Positions 46,230 to 56,576 of a DNA stretch of 64,000 bases are shown here, piece after piece (position 1 is the stretch's first letter; each line of letters starts with the position of its first letter). The translations under genes were made by a program, and so were the position numbers. The stretch spans positions 1-64,000 of the forward strand of contig SKCR01023398.1 of the NCBI GenBank assembly GCA_019454045.1, given 5' to 3'. The DNA is from Zanthoxylum bungeanum. Taxonomy: Eukaryota > Streptophyta > Magnoliopsida > Sapindales > Rutaceae. Below the pieces are notes generated by a model. The model was not told the DNA's origin. It ran no database searches and was given only the letters and a program-made list of their open reading frames with translations.

Positions 46230-47726
46230 CGCGTGGTGCAAACTTGTCCCAGTTGAAAAAGGCCCAACAGGTTTACACTTTTTGATAATATGGCTAAATA
46301 TCTTCAAATGATAAGAGGCCCACAAAAATGGCCCACCGGTATTTTAGAAGCTTTTGGTCCAACTGTCAAAGGGCACGAACTTGTCCCAGTTTAAATGGCC
46401 CAACAAGTTCACATCTTTTGACAAAAGGTCCAACTGGATCCAAATGGCGGCGGTCCAACACACAAACATAAAATAAACAACTACCGGTTCTTCATGGCTA
46501 AATTCCACAAGTGGGTTCACGGGGCGCGGACAAAGGCTCTCGCTGACGAAGGTTTGCCCACAACTAGGACTCCCCACTCAAGGGTTCAAGCGACCAAGTG
46601 AGTGCACCTTTTTTATACCTTACGGTACGTGCCAACGAGTTACAGCGTGTGACTAACTGTCGAATGGATTTCCCGTTGTAGATTCCCCAGAGGGAGGGTG
46701 GAGCGAGGCTCTCTTAAGTACCAAATCCCCTTAGGCTCTTATCGCTTAGTGTCAGGAATAAACAACGAGTCCTCCAAACTAGTCTGTCACAACGAGCTAC
46801 AAGTGATGATTTATCTAGGTGCCTTCACAGCTTTTCCCCGAAGGGTAGTGAGTGAAGGAAGACACCCAACCATCACCTAGCTTCAACAAAGCCTTTGATT
46901 AACCCCCTCAACCCACTATAGAAATGGTCAACTAATGCACAAATTATACACATCACAAGACATGATTTCGAGGCTGATTCTCTCTCCTCAGTGGAGTCGC
47001 CAGACTGTAGACAACAGAACTTGGGCGACGCTCTTCTAGGCTCGCCGCCTAGTTGGGAAGTACGAAATAACGTGGAATCGCCACCCGGTGTGAACCGGGA
47101 CAAAGATTTAAGGCCGCACTCACCCCTCGCAAGGGAAGACCTCAAACCGTTGGGTTCGGAATGGTCCTTTACTTATGTCACTTGTGATGATATAATTTGT
47201 GCAATGAACTAACCAAGTCTACTCAATAATCATGCTCAATGGTACTTAGATCTAATATGCCTTCATCCAAATAACTCCACGCAATGTAACACAACGAGCA
47301 TATTGAACCATTAAATCAACATGTATAAATCATTATCCAAACATATCATAAACTAATAACATGCATAAGGAACAACCTAAATATGCTTTAACAAATAAAT
47401 AACAAACTAAATTAAACCATCATTTAAATAATAAATAAACGGCCTAGAACTATGACATACTCAAATACAAATTTGGATGAGACGAGATACGTGTACGTGG
47501 CGTTGTATCCCGAGTGCAGACCGCAATACCATCCATTCGGAATCGGCTACGGAATTTACGCTCGGGTTTCCATCCGATATACCACAAAAGGGAACACATC
47601 CCGCTCATCCAACAATCACATCATGCCTCAAACGACTCTCATGCGATAATATTCAAATTAAATAAAATAAACGAAAGATAATGAATAAAAGGGTGCCCTC
47701 GGGTCTAACCTCTTTTGTCGTCTCAT
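46230..47726 (-). repeat. Tat-type LTR piece, truncated at both ends
   Basis: 47000-47726 is nearly identical to 27305-28030, and 46380-46650 resembles 1-230. It stops abruptly at 47726, in the middle of a word that continues at 28023 in the other copy, where Copia sequence begins. It is joined directly to the deleted RT at its left. No PBS is visible. No gene in this stretch. Confidence 0.8.
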
Positions 47727-48330
47727 TCATCTGAAGTTCTGGAACATGCAAGACATCCTTCACAGTTAATGTACACCTGATATTTGTCTGCAATTGAATA
47801 TCACCAATTCCTATTATCTCAGAGGAACTGATATTTCTCATCTTCACTGAACCAAAGTCTCTTGCTTTGTATGTTGTGAAGAAATACATGTCAATAGTGA
47901 CGTGGTGAGATGCTGCAATACCTATCACCGACTCTACACCTTGGGTTACGGTGTGAAGCCATGTCTCTTCCTATATGGAGCATATAGCTACATCTCATTG
48001 GACAACTATTAATGTCTCTCATTCGTTATTCTTCGATTGGAAATTACCTTGGATCTGCTCTTATTGCAGTTTTCGACAATTCTTCTTTAAGTGTTTTTCT
48101 ATGCCACAACGGTAGCACTTATAGGTAGGCATCCTTCTATATAAGGATCTCCCTATGGTTGTGCTTCTACCTCTCAATATTTCTCTTCCTTGATGTCTTC
48201 CTCGAGTCTCCGTGATGAAGGCTTCTGTCTGTTCTGAGCCAACGTCTTTTCTCATGGACTGTTCATTCAACCTGGCATCTTTTACCACAGGCACGGTAAG
48301 TTTGCCTCCTGAAGCTGAATTGATGAGAGT
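47727..48330 (-). pseudogene. Copia element: gag zinc knuckle and protease start
   Basis: Minus strand: VKDARLNEQ, then CYRCGIEKHLKKNC (C-x2-C-x4-H-x4-C zinc knuckle), a broken linker with stops, and AASHHVTIDMYFFTTYK ... IIGIGDIQLQT ... VLHVPELQMNE, the Copia protease/pre-integrase region (the active-site DSGASHH is reduced to AASHH). The gag part continues in 53157-53574; the Copia is cut at 47727 where the Tat LTR begins. Integrase, RT and the 3' LTR are missing. Confidence 0.87.
48326..48330. repeat. Target site duplication AGAGT (left)
   Basis: AGAGT precedes the LTR start TGTTGATGG and recurs at 53157-53161 right after the second LTR. Confidence 0.93.
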
Positions 48331-49069
48331 TGTTGATGGTGTTTTTTAAGCACTATGATATTTAAGCAATACGGCAAGGGTAAAACGGTAACTCCTTTCT
48401 TGATCGAGACCACTAATGCCGACCCGACCATTCAATGTTGCATACGCCAACGATAAAGGGCCGAGCATTTGGTGATCAGTGACCGACCACTTAAGTTCGG
48501 GTGGACAGGTATTGTCAGATCGATAGCAGCATTCTCAGTTCAGAGGACCATTGTGACTGACCTCATAAAGACCGACCAGATAGCGAGATATGCTCCAGAT
48601 GATAAGTTATCTTATTCTTATGGGATAAGGAGATAAATTATCCTACTTTCATGGGGAAAGGTTGATGAGTCAGTATCCTAATAGGATATGGGAAGTGAAG
48701 GTAGTTTTCAACTAGGAATCCTTATGGGAAAAGGAATCTGATTTCTTCACTATTATAAATAGAAGGGGAAAGTGTAAGTAAGTGGCATCAATATCTATAT
48801 CAATATCATCATCATCAGACTTGTAAACACAAGAGATATCAGAGAAGCATATCTCGGTAATAAAAGTATCATTCGTTTTGTGCTCGTGGACGTAGGTTGG
48901 ATCTGATCCGCCGAACCACGTTAAATTTCCTTGTTGATTGGTGCATTTATCTGTCTTTTGCTAAATTTGCTTTTGGTTCCCTCTTAACCGAACAAATTCA
49001 CTATTGAGGGAGGATTGTCTCGGGAGTAATATTCACATATTGCCCTGAGGCCAAAATCAGCCGTCAACA
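48331..49069 (+). repeat. 5' LTR of the gene-capturing element
   Basis: TGTTGATGG...CGTCAACA. TATA-like ctattataaatagaagg near 48749-48765; a CA/AT-rich leader follows. Confidence 0.93.
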
Positions 49070-49070
49070 G

Positions 49071-49088
49071 TTGGCGCCGTCTGTGAGG
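49071..49088 (+). other. Primer-binding site of the gene-capturing element
   Basis: TTGGCGCCGTCTGTGAGG, one base after the LTR end. This TGGCGCCGTCTGTGG-type site is common in Tat-like Gypsy elements. Confidence 0.75.
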
Positions 49089-49229
49089 AGCCAACAAAAA
49101 GCAACTCGCGTAGTAAGACAATGGCAGAAGGCGGAAATCACTAGTCGTCAGGGAGTTCAACAGCAGAATGGATGGAGAAAATAGAGGAAAACACGAGGAA
49201 AGATAGAGAGGAAAATCGGTGCAGTCGTT

Positions 49230-49803
49230 CCTGCCCTCCCATATAAAATCTTACGCGAAAAAAGAAAAAAGGAAAAAAAAAAGAAAAAGGAAGAAGCTAG
49301 AAGCAGTGGTGATGGCTCAGATTCCGGTGCAGCATCAATCGCAGATGTCGGGTTCAAACGGAGTGGTAGTGGCAGGTGTGGCTGGGAACCAGTTCCTAGC
49401 GACGTCGCTTTACGTTTGCGATCTCGATTTCAACGTTACCGATTCGTAACTTTACGATGTGTTTAGCCAGGTCGGTCAAGTCATTTCGGTTAGGGTTTAT
49501 AGGGACCTGAGCATCAGGCGCTCCATTGGCTATGGATATGTCAACTATGGCAACGCTGTAGATGCGGCTAGGGCACTTGATGTTTGAGCTTCTCTCCACT
49601 CAATAACAAGCCCCTCAGAATCATGTATTCTCATCGGGATCCTAGTATCCGTAAAAGTGCTGCGGATGATTCTGACCAGTCTAAAGGCTATGGTTTCGTG
49701 CAATTTGACAATAAAGAATCTGCTCAAAGTGCAATTGAGAAGTTAAATGGCATGCTTATTAATGATAAATAAGTGTTTGTTGGACATTTTCTTCGTAAGC
49801 ATG
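49230..49803 (+). pseudogene. PABP: Captured fragment of a poly(A)-binding protein mRNA
   Basis: An ATG at 49312 starts MAQIPVQHQ, the N-terminus of plant cytoplasmic PABP. RRM1 follows: TSLYVCDLDFNVTDS, then a stop (TAA, 49447-49449) in place of glutamine, then SQVGQVISVRVYRD and [18 protein letters not shown] (a one-base change brings a second stop). The join [16 protein letters not shown] marks the RRM1-RRM2 linker. Most of the first half of RRM2 is deleted, and RRM2's second half reads [18 protein letters not shown], ending FLRKHERG. No introns are present. The A-rich stretch just upstream (49255-49300) resembles the A-rich leader by which PABP mRNAs are autoregulated. PABP binds poly(A) tails. 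This copy cannot encode it. Confidence 0.92.
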
Positions 49804-50600
49804 AAAGAGGGAGCGAATGGAGCTGTCTTCTTTGACTCAGACAAACATCATCTTGCCTTTCATTACCGCTACTGCTGATGGGCCTAAGCATATTGAAACT
49901 ACCCTTACAAGGGCCAAGTTTGAGGAATTATGTTCGGACGGATCTGCTTGACAGCCTCAAAAGACCAGTTGAAAATGCATTGAGGGATGCAAAACTTTCA
50001 TTCAATGATCTAGATGAGGTTATCCTTGTCGGTGGATCAACACGTATTCCAGCTGTTCAGGAGTTGGTAAAAAAAGATGACTAGGAAGGACCCAAATGTC
50101 ACTCTCAACCCTAATGAAGTGGTTGCCCTAGGAGCTGCTGTTCAGGGTGGTGTTCTTACTGGAGATGTCAGTAACATTGTTCTATTGGATGTTACACCTC
50201 TATCTATTGGTTTAGAAACCCATTGGTGGTGTTATGACGAAGATCATCCCGAGAAACACAACTTCGCCCACCTCCAAATAAAAGGTGTTCTCAACAGCTG
50301 CAGACGGACAAATGAGTGTTGATATTAATGTCCTTCAAAGTGAAAGGGAGTTTGTTAGGGATAACAAATCTCTTGGCATCTTCCGTCTGGTATCCCACCT
50401 GCACTGCGTGGGGTTCCCCAAATTAAGGTCAAGTTTGACGTTGATGCCAATGGAATTCTCTCTATCACTGCTGTTGACAAAGGCTCGGGGAAGAAACAAG
50501 ATATCACCATTACCGGTGCTAGCACCTTGCCTAGTGACGAGGTGGAGAGAATTGTGAAAGAGGCTGAGAGGTTTGCAAAAGAGGACAATGATAGTAATCG
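49804..50600 (+). pseudogene. Captured fragment of a chloroplast-type HSP70 mRNA
   Basis: Fused directly to the PABP piece. It starts [18 protein letters not shown], a sequence typical of stromal (cyanobacterial-type) HSP70. It then reads [19 protein letters not shown], a short frame break at about 49930, [68 protein letters not shown], and from about 50285 the substrate-binding domain ([47 protein letters not shown]). Frameshifts lie near 50080, 50225-50285 and 50390. Only the C-terminal half of the nucleotide-binding domain and part of the substrate-binding domain are represented, without introns. Confidence 0.93.
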
Positions 50601-50692
50601 CGGGGAGGGAGTGCCCCCGTAAGATGGCATGTCTGGCCGATTTGGGAAATACGGCGCAGAGAATGTGTTCCCATATATTTTACCTGCCCAAT

Positions 50693-51250
50693 GGATCCGT
50701 GAGAAGCATAGTACGGGGAGGGATGATACCCTCGTAGCGTTTGCTTGCTCCAGTGTTACCGAGCATAAGGAGGAATATGCCCTTAATGTTTCGAACACTC
50801 TTTGATCCTTACCTATGTGATCATTTGGATCCGTGAGAAGCATAGCACGGGGAGGGATGATACCCCCATAGCGTTTGCTTGCTCCAGTATTACCGAGCAT
50901 AATGAGGAATATGCCCTTAATATTTCGGACACTATTTGATCCTTACCTATCGGATCAAAGGATCTGTGAGAAGCATAACACGGGGAGGGATGATACCCCG
51001 TAGCGTTTGCTTGCTCATGTGTTACCGAGCATAAGGAGGAATATGCCATTAATGTTTCGGACACTCTTTGATCCTTACCTATTTGATCATTCGGATCCAT
51101 GAGAAGTATAGCACGGGGATGGATTGTGCCCTCGTAGCGTATGCTTGCTCCAGCGTTGTAAGGAGGAGCCCTCAAACAGTACACAGGCTCCATGGAGACC
51201 TGAAGTATAGAGGATGTGCCCTTACCATTTTAACGCTCTTTGATCCAAAT
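50693..51250 (+). repeat. Tandem repeat, four units of about 133 bp
   Basis: Units begin ggatc(c/t)(g/a)tgag at 50693, 50827, 50960 and 51092 (spacing 134, 133, 132). Each has gaagcata..acggggagggatgatac and ends with tttgatccttacctat. They lie in the 3' part of the gene-capturing element. Confidence 0.9.
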
Positions 51251-51509
51251 CCTGGTTCGCCGGGACTCTGAATTGAAATATTCAGAATTGTGTTTTGGAG
51301 ACCTCGGACAGGACGCTGTTTTGAGGCATCTGTGTTATTGTTTATACTTGCGAAACGTTTTGCTCTGGGATAAGTGCTAGGTCACCCCCGCCTTTTAATT
51401 TTATTTTCCAAAGTTTTGTTTTTGTTTTTCGCTGGTCTGACAAGGGGACGCCCGTGCCAGATTCGGTAGGGCTTCAAAAGGTTGATTCACTTCCCTTCTG
51501 AATAAGTCC

Positions 51510-52200
51510 CAAGGATTAATCGGCTCGGGGCTGGATTCGTTTTGCCGAGGCCACTTGGTTAATCGGCTCGGGGCTGGATTCGTTCCGCCAAGGCCACTTG
51601 GTTAATCGGCTCGGGACTGGATTTGTTCCGCCGAGGCCACTTGTTTCTTTCCGGCTCGGGTCTGCTCTTGTACCGCCGAGACCGATGTTTATTTTCGGCT
51701 CGGGTCTACTCTTGTACCGTCGAGACCGATGTTTCTTTCCGGCTCGGGTCTGCTCTTGTACCGCCGAGATCGATATTTATTTCCGGCTCAGGTCTGCTCT
51801 TGTACCACCGAGACTGATGTTTCTTTCCGGCTCGGGTCTGCTCTTGTACCGCCGAGATCGATGTTTGTTTCAGCTCGGGGTCGGGTTACGTCCCACCAAG
51901 TCGGCTTCTTTGGACTGGGGATGTAACATTCTCACAGAGCCAAGTCTTTCTTTTAGCTCGGGGTCGGGTTACGTCCCACCGAGTCGGCTTCTTTGGACTG
52001 GGGATGTAATATTCCCCCAGAGCCAAGTCTTTCTTCAGCTCGGGGTCGGGATACGTCCCACCGAGAGACTTATCATCGGCATGGGATCGGAGCATCTCCC
52101 CCATGGTCGGCCCTCTATTGGTCTGGGGAGGGAACATTCCCCCAGAGCCAAATGTTCTTCTCAGCTCGGGGTCGGGTTACGTCCCACCAAGTCGATCGTC
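51510..52200 (+). repeat. GGCTCGGG tandem repeats of three unit lengths
   Basis: There are three units of about 43 bp (ttaatcggctcgggg, starting near 51515, 51558 and 51602), then about six units of about 45 bp (ccggctcgggtctgctcttg), then four units of about 83 bp (agctcggggtcgggttacgtc, starting near 51871, 51955, 52037 and 52160). All share a GGCTCGGG-like core. ORFs here are repeat artefacts. Confidence 0.85.
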
Positions 52201-52416
52201 ATCAGCATAAGGGAAAAGTATTTTCTCCACGGGTAGATATCGGGATCCTCATTGACTGAGCACATGAAGGTGGCAGGAATGACCAAATTTGCAGCCAAGG
52301 CATTTTTCTCTGCGGTTCCTGGAGTGACCACCGACGGATTCATCGGCACACCATCTTTTTTTATAGTTCCCGGCATCAACTCGCAAACTCGTTGTTACCG
52401 AGAACTAGGGGATAGA

Positions 52417-53156
52417 TGTTGATGGTGTTTTTTAAGCACTATGATATTTAAGCAGTACGGCAGGGGTAAAAGGGTAACTCCCTTCTTGATCGAGACCACT
52501 AATGCCAACCCGACTATTCGATGTTGCATACGCCAACGGTAAAGGGCCGAGCACTTGGTGATCAGTGACCGGCCACTTAAGTTCGGGTGGACAGGTATTA
52601 TCAGATCGATAGCAGCATTCTCAGTTCAGAGGACCATTGTGACCGACCTCATAAAGACTGACCAGATAGCGAGATATGCTCCAGATGATAAGTTATCCTA
52701 TTCTTATGGGATAAGGAGATAAGTTATCCTACTTTCATGGGGAAAGGTTGATGAGTCAGTATCCTAATATGATATGGGAAGTGAAGGTAGTTTTCAACTA
52801 GGAATCCTTATGGGAAAAGGAATCTGATTTCTTCACTATTATAAATAGAAGGGGAAAGTGTAAGTAAGTGGCATCAATATCAATATCAATATCATCATCA
52901 TCAGACTTGTAAACACAAGAGATATCAGAGAAGCATATCTCAGTAATAAAAGTATCATTCGTTTTGTGCTCGTGGACGTAGGTTGGATCTGATCCGCCGA
53001 ACCACCGTTAAATTTCCTTGTTGATTGGTGCATTTATCTGTCTTTTGCTAAATTTACTTTTGGTTCCCCCTTAACCGAACAAATTCACTATTGAGGGAGG
53101 ATTGTCTCGGGAGTAATATTCCCATATTGCCCTGAGACCAAAATCAGCCGTCAACA
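52417..53156 (+). repeat. 3' LTR of the gene-capturing element
   Basis: Preceded by a short purine-rich tract (gaactaggggataga, 52402-52416). Ends CGTCAACA and is followed by AGAGT. Confidence 0.93.
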
Positions 53157-53574
53157 AGAGTAATCACCAATATCTCCCAACTATCAGGAAGAGAACTATG
53201 TAGTAGGAAGGCTTGTACTTTATCTCTTAGTTGCATGTCTATTGCAGAAAACTGGTTCACTAGGCTCTGGAACTCATTAGTGTACTCTGCTACTGAAGTT
53301 TCACTCCTTAACTTAAGTTCACCAACCGCCTCATTATTAAGACTTTATTCTGAGATGTCTTGGCCTGGTAGATGCCTTCTAGCTTCATCCATATTCCGTA
53401 AGCATATGTGTCATGTGTTATGTGGTGAAAGACGTTGTGGTCAATCCACTGTCTAATCTGACCTTTAGTTCTGTTGTTGAGTTTGTTCCAATCACTCTCT
53501 TTGAAAGAATCTGTTTTCACTCCCTCTTTCTCGATCACATCGTACAGATCTTTGCAGTATAAAAAATCTATCAT
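53157..53574 (-). pseudogene. Copia gag, N-terminal part
   Basis: Minus strand: FLYCKDLYDVIE, SDWNKLNNRTKGQIRQWID, VFHHITHDTYAYGIWMKLEGIY, VLIMRRLVNL. This is the Copia gag domain (UBN2 type). It continues through 53157-53235 and, past the nested LTR element, into 48330-48061. Both halves together form a truncated gag that was split by the 4.8-kb insertion. Confidence 0.87.
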
Positions 53575-53889
53575 TCGAGGTCTCCAAAGATTAATTGGTT
53601 GTCATTAGCTTGATCATTACACCAGAATATGAATATTCCATTTTCATTTTAAGTTTAAATTTTAAAATGAAAATAGGAAAAAATCATGGTTGATTTTCAC
53701 AAATCGGAGGTCACCGTTACGTACGAAACAGTCGAAAATGGTGGATTTGACTATTCGTTGGTCCAAATCCAACACATGGTCGATTTGTAAATTTCTAAAA
53801 ACTTATAGGGCTAAAATATAAATTTCAGAGACATCAGGATGCTCAATGAAATTTACCAGGTTTGCTGATAATATGACACATGGCAGATG

Positions 53890-54150
53890 ACATGGAAGCT
53901 GACTGTACCAGTTAAGCTGACGTGAGAGATGACTGTATCGAAATCGATGACGTTGCAACTGACTATACCGGAATTGCTGATGTGGCGACGATAAGGTGGC
54001 TGACTATACCGGAACTGATGACGTGGTAATTGATGGTACCGGAACTGAAGACGTGGTGAATGACTGTACCGGAACTGATGACGTGGTGTTGACATGTCAT
54101 TTGATTGTACCAGATGACTATACTGGAATGATGACATGGTGGACACATCA
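53890..54150. repeat. Minisatellite in the Copia leader, about 30-bp units
   Basis: taccggaa(c/t)tg(a/c)tgacgtgg-like units recur at 53966, 54006, 54037, 54067 and (degraded) 54107, with irregular spacing of 30-40 bp. The two overlapping ORFs here reflect the repetition. 53575-53889 shows nothing recognisable. Confidence 0.7.
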
Positions 54151-54396
54151 GCGTCTTCTAACTCTGGTCGGCGCGTGTGGGAGCGTGGCGGAGCTTGTGA
54201 TACTCTCTGCCATGAGCATGTAGCGCGTGAGGGTTACTCTGATCTCTGATTGATCGCCGGAAAATAGCACCGTGCTCGTCTCGACGTGAATAAGCTGATG
54301 GTATGCTCAAATTTGATTTTTGAGAACTTTCCTGAAACCCAAATTTCCGAACCGAGATTCATTCTTCACCTCCAGGATCCCCAACGTAAAACCAAA

Positions 54397-54411
54397 GCTA
54401 CTGATATCACT
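54397..54411 (-). other. Primer-binding site of the Copia element
   Basis: Minus strand TGATATCAGTAGC, a diverged form of the initiator-tRNA-Met PBS TGGTATCAGAGC usual for Copia elements, adjacent to the LTR. Confidence 0.65.
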
Positions 54412-54859
54412 TGTTGTGATTCTCTAATTACTGAAGAGTGTTTATGAGGAAAAATCAAATTCTATTACTATAAGAACATAATTTATAAGTGTTTAAATTT
54501 TACAAAAATATCACTCCACTCTCAAAGCTTTCTTTACATGAAACTTAATTGTTATGATGGTTTGAGCTCTCAAATGAGCTCCATATTTATAGTGAAATTC
54601 AAGCTCACTATTACAACAAACTAATAAATACACATAAAGCAAACTTGGAGCTTTGCTCCACAGGTCAAAGAAAAAACAAGCACTCCTTGGAAGCTTACAC
54701 AAAAAATTCGACAAAGGAGATCCTTCGCCTAAAATAGGTTTGGTGGTTTGCACCATTATCAAAAAATGGTGATGGTTGTTTTACCAAATTTTGATAATGG
54801 TGGTGCCTTTTGACAATGGTGGTAATAGTGGTTTGCAGTTGGACACTTCATTTCTTACA
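54412..54859 (-). repeat. 5' LTR of the Copia element
   Basis: Minus strand starts TGTAAGAAATGAAG at 54859 and ends ACAACA at 54412, next to the PBS. A minus-strand TATA box (CACTATAAATATGG) lies near 54583-54597. No second LTR is present, since the 3' end of the element was lost at 47727. Confidence 0.75.
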
Positions 54860-56090
54860 CTCTCACCCCCATAAAATTTTGACTTCGTTTTGTATAACTT
54901 TTCAAATATAACTTCACTTATAAACGAAATGGAAACCGATCGCTTAGTGGTTCAAAAATGATGAATTTCATCTCAATCATCATTTGTGAGGATTGTTCAG
55001 AATAAATTCCTTAACTTGGATAGGGTATTTAGTAAATGACACTACTCCTAGATTCAATAGGAATATGTTCAATAGAATAATTTCTTAAATATATTACCGC
55101 ATCCAAAAGTTAGAACCACTTTTTACATATCGATGGAATCTTATGCTGAAAACCCCAATTCAAATTCAAATGTACCTCTAAAGATCAGGACTGTCATTCT
55201 AATCCTTCTCGGCCAAGTCTCAAAATCTTTCAAAAATTTTCAAGCACGGTGTATCTACAACACTTGTATTTTGAACTTAACAAAGTGCATTATCATCCAA
55301 CAACAAATATAAATGCATAATACAAATATATATATATATATATAATGGATATGATAAAATATTTCACAATATAAAAGAGGGAATTAATTTTATAAGAATG
55401 TTATAGTTTACTTACTGAGTTGACAACTCACCCCTTAAGAAAAAAAATTATCCAATTTAAGCACACAATATATCACAATTTTATTATTGGATTTTGCAAT
55501 AGAAATATATATCTTATAAACTAATTAAGGATCGTCGACTTAGAATATTACATTTGTGATTGCTAAAGAGAAAGAATGATGTATATATTATCCCGGGGGC
55601 GTGATTTCGTTGTGTATGGTTCAGAATCTCATTTTGAGGTCATGGATTCGAATCAATGAGATGTGTTTCTTATAAGAGTTTAGGACTGCATGGATAATTT
55701 GTCGATGAGATTTCTAACAAAGAATGTCGTATTATTAGGGGTAAAACATAAATTAAACAAAAGCATATATTTTTCTTTAGGCTATAAATGTGTCGACAAA
55801 TTTTCAAAAATAGAAACGTATGAAATTAGTATAGTTTGACAATAAACAGATCCCTAATCTATCGAAAAATACATTTACTTGACATTTGGTTTATACCGTA
55901 ATTCATTTGGACTTCACATGGTCGTTGAATTGCCCAACGACCAACGTGACTCTTTTCTTTTTAAAATATAAATAAATAAATCATTTTAAATATTTTTCTT
56001 TATTGGAGATTCGAATCTTAAGCTCTATATATAATACAGGTATTGGGTACAGTTCCCTCCACTCGCAGGTTAATATTTCCTTTGCTGCAT
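54860..56090. other. Intergenic DNA upstream of PRP40C
   Basis: AT-rich and without supported genes. A (TA)n microsatellite is at 55327-55344. 55590-55740 has a B-box-like string (ggattcgaatc, near 55658) and may be a decayed SINE, but this is weak. Confidence 0.6.
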
Positions 56091-56568
56091 TTCCTGTTTG
56101 GTTCCCGAGAAAATTATTTTTACCGAGGAACAACCGACCTGCTTGTTTGCTTCTCTATTCGCTCTTGTAACGTATTCCTCTCTCAACTGTAAATACAAGT
56201 TGACGGTTTCTCTTTCTCTAATTATGATTTTTAGTGAATTTTTTTAATCTGTTCTGAAGCATGATTCCAAATGTTTCCTAATTTGATAAATTACATTAAA
56301 ATCATTTTTGGGAAAGGAAAAAAAAACCCATTGGCTCTCTGTTTAGAAGTTAGAACAGTTCTTGCATTATATTAAGAATTGCCATTAAAATCTTCCTTCT
56401 AAGCATAATAGCCAGGTTATTATTATTTGCAATATTGAGTACCAAGCTTATATCTTAAACAAGTTTGAAAATTATATTATATTATATGAAATGAACTGAT
56501 ATGGACATGTTGTAAGCTCACTAATTATGTATTTTGGAACCATATGTTGTTAATATTATGTTGTGCAG
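56090..56568 (+). other. Probable 5' UTR and first intron of PRP40C
   Basis: A CT-rich leader (ttgtttgcttctctattcgctc, around 56145-56190) ends at a possible donor GTAAAT (56190). An acceptor ttgtgcag at 56561-56568 precedes the coding exon. An intron in the 5' UTR is inferred; no promoter element is clear. Confidence 0.5.
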
Positions 56569-56576
56569 ATCAAATA

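Larger units (their letters stand above)
48331..53156 (+). mobile_element. Non-autonomous LTR retrotransposon carrying PABP and chloroplast HSP70 mRNA fragments
   Basis: LTRs 48331-49069 (739 bp) and 52417-53156 (740 bp) are about 97% alike by eye, start TGTTGATGG and end CGTCAACA. The PBS region (TTGGCGCCGTCTG) is at 49071-49088. There is no RT or integrase. The internal region instead holds a short gag-like start (ATGGCAGAAGGCGG, near 49122), a spliced PABP segment (about 49230-49803), a chloroplast HSP70 segment (about 49804-50600), and three sets of tandem repeats (50693-52200). It is inserted in the gag of a Copia element. Confidence 0.93.

Noticed and set aside
51598..52236. 212-codon ORF rich in SGSGLLLYRRDR repeats
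   Set aside because: Produced by 45-bp GGCTCGGG tandem repeats with several overlapping open frames; not a protein.
55600..55740. Possible SINE with tRNA B-box-like ggattcgaatc
   Set aside because: Only the B-box-like word is visible. No A-box, 3' tail or target duplication could be shown.
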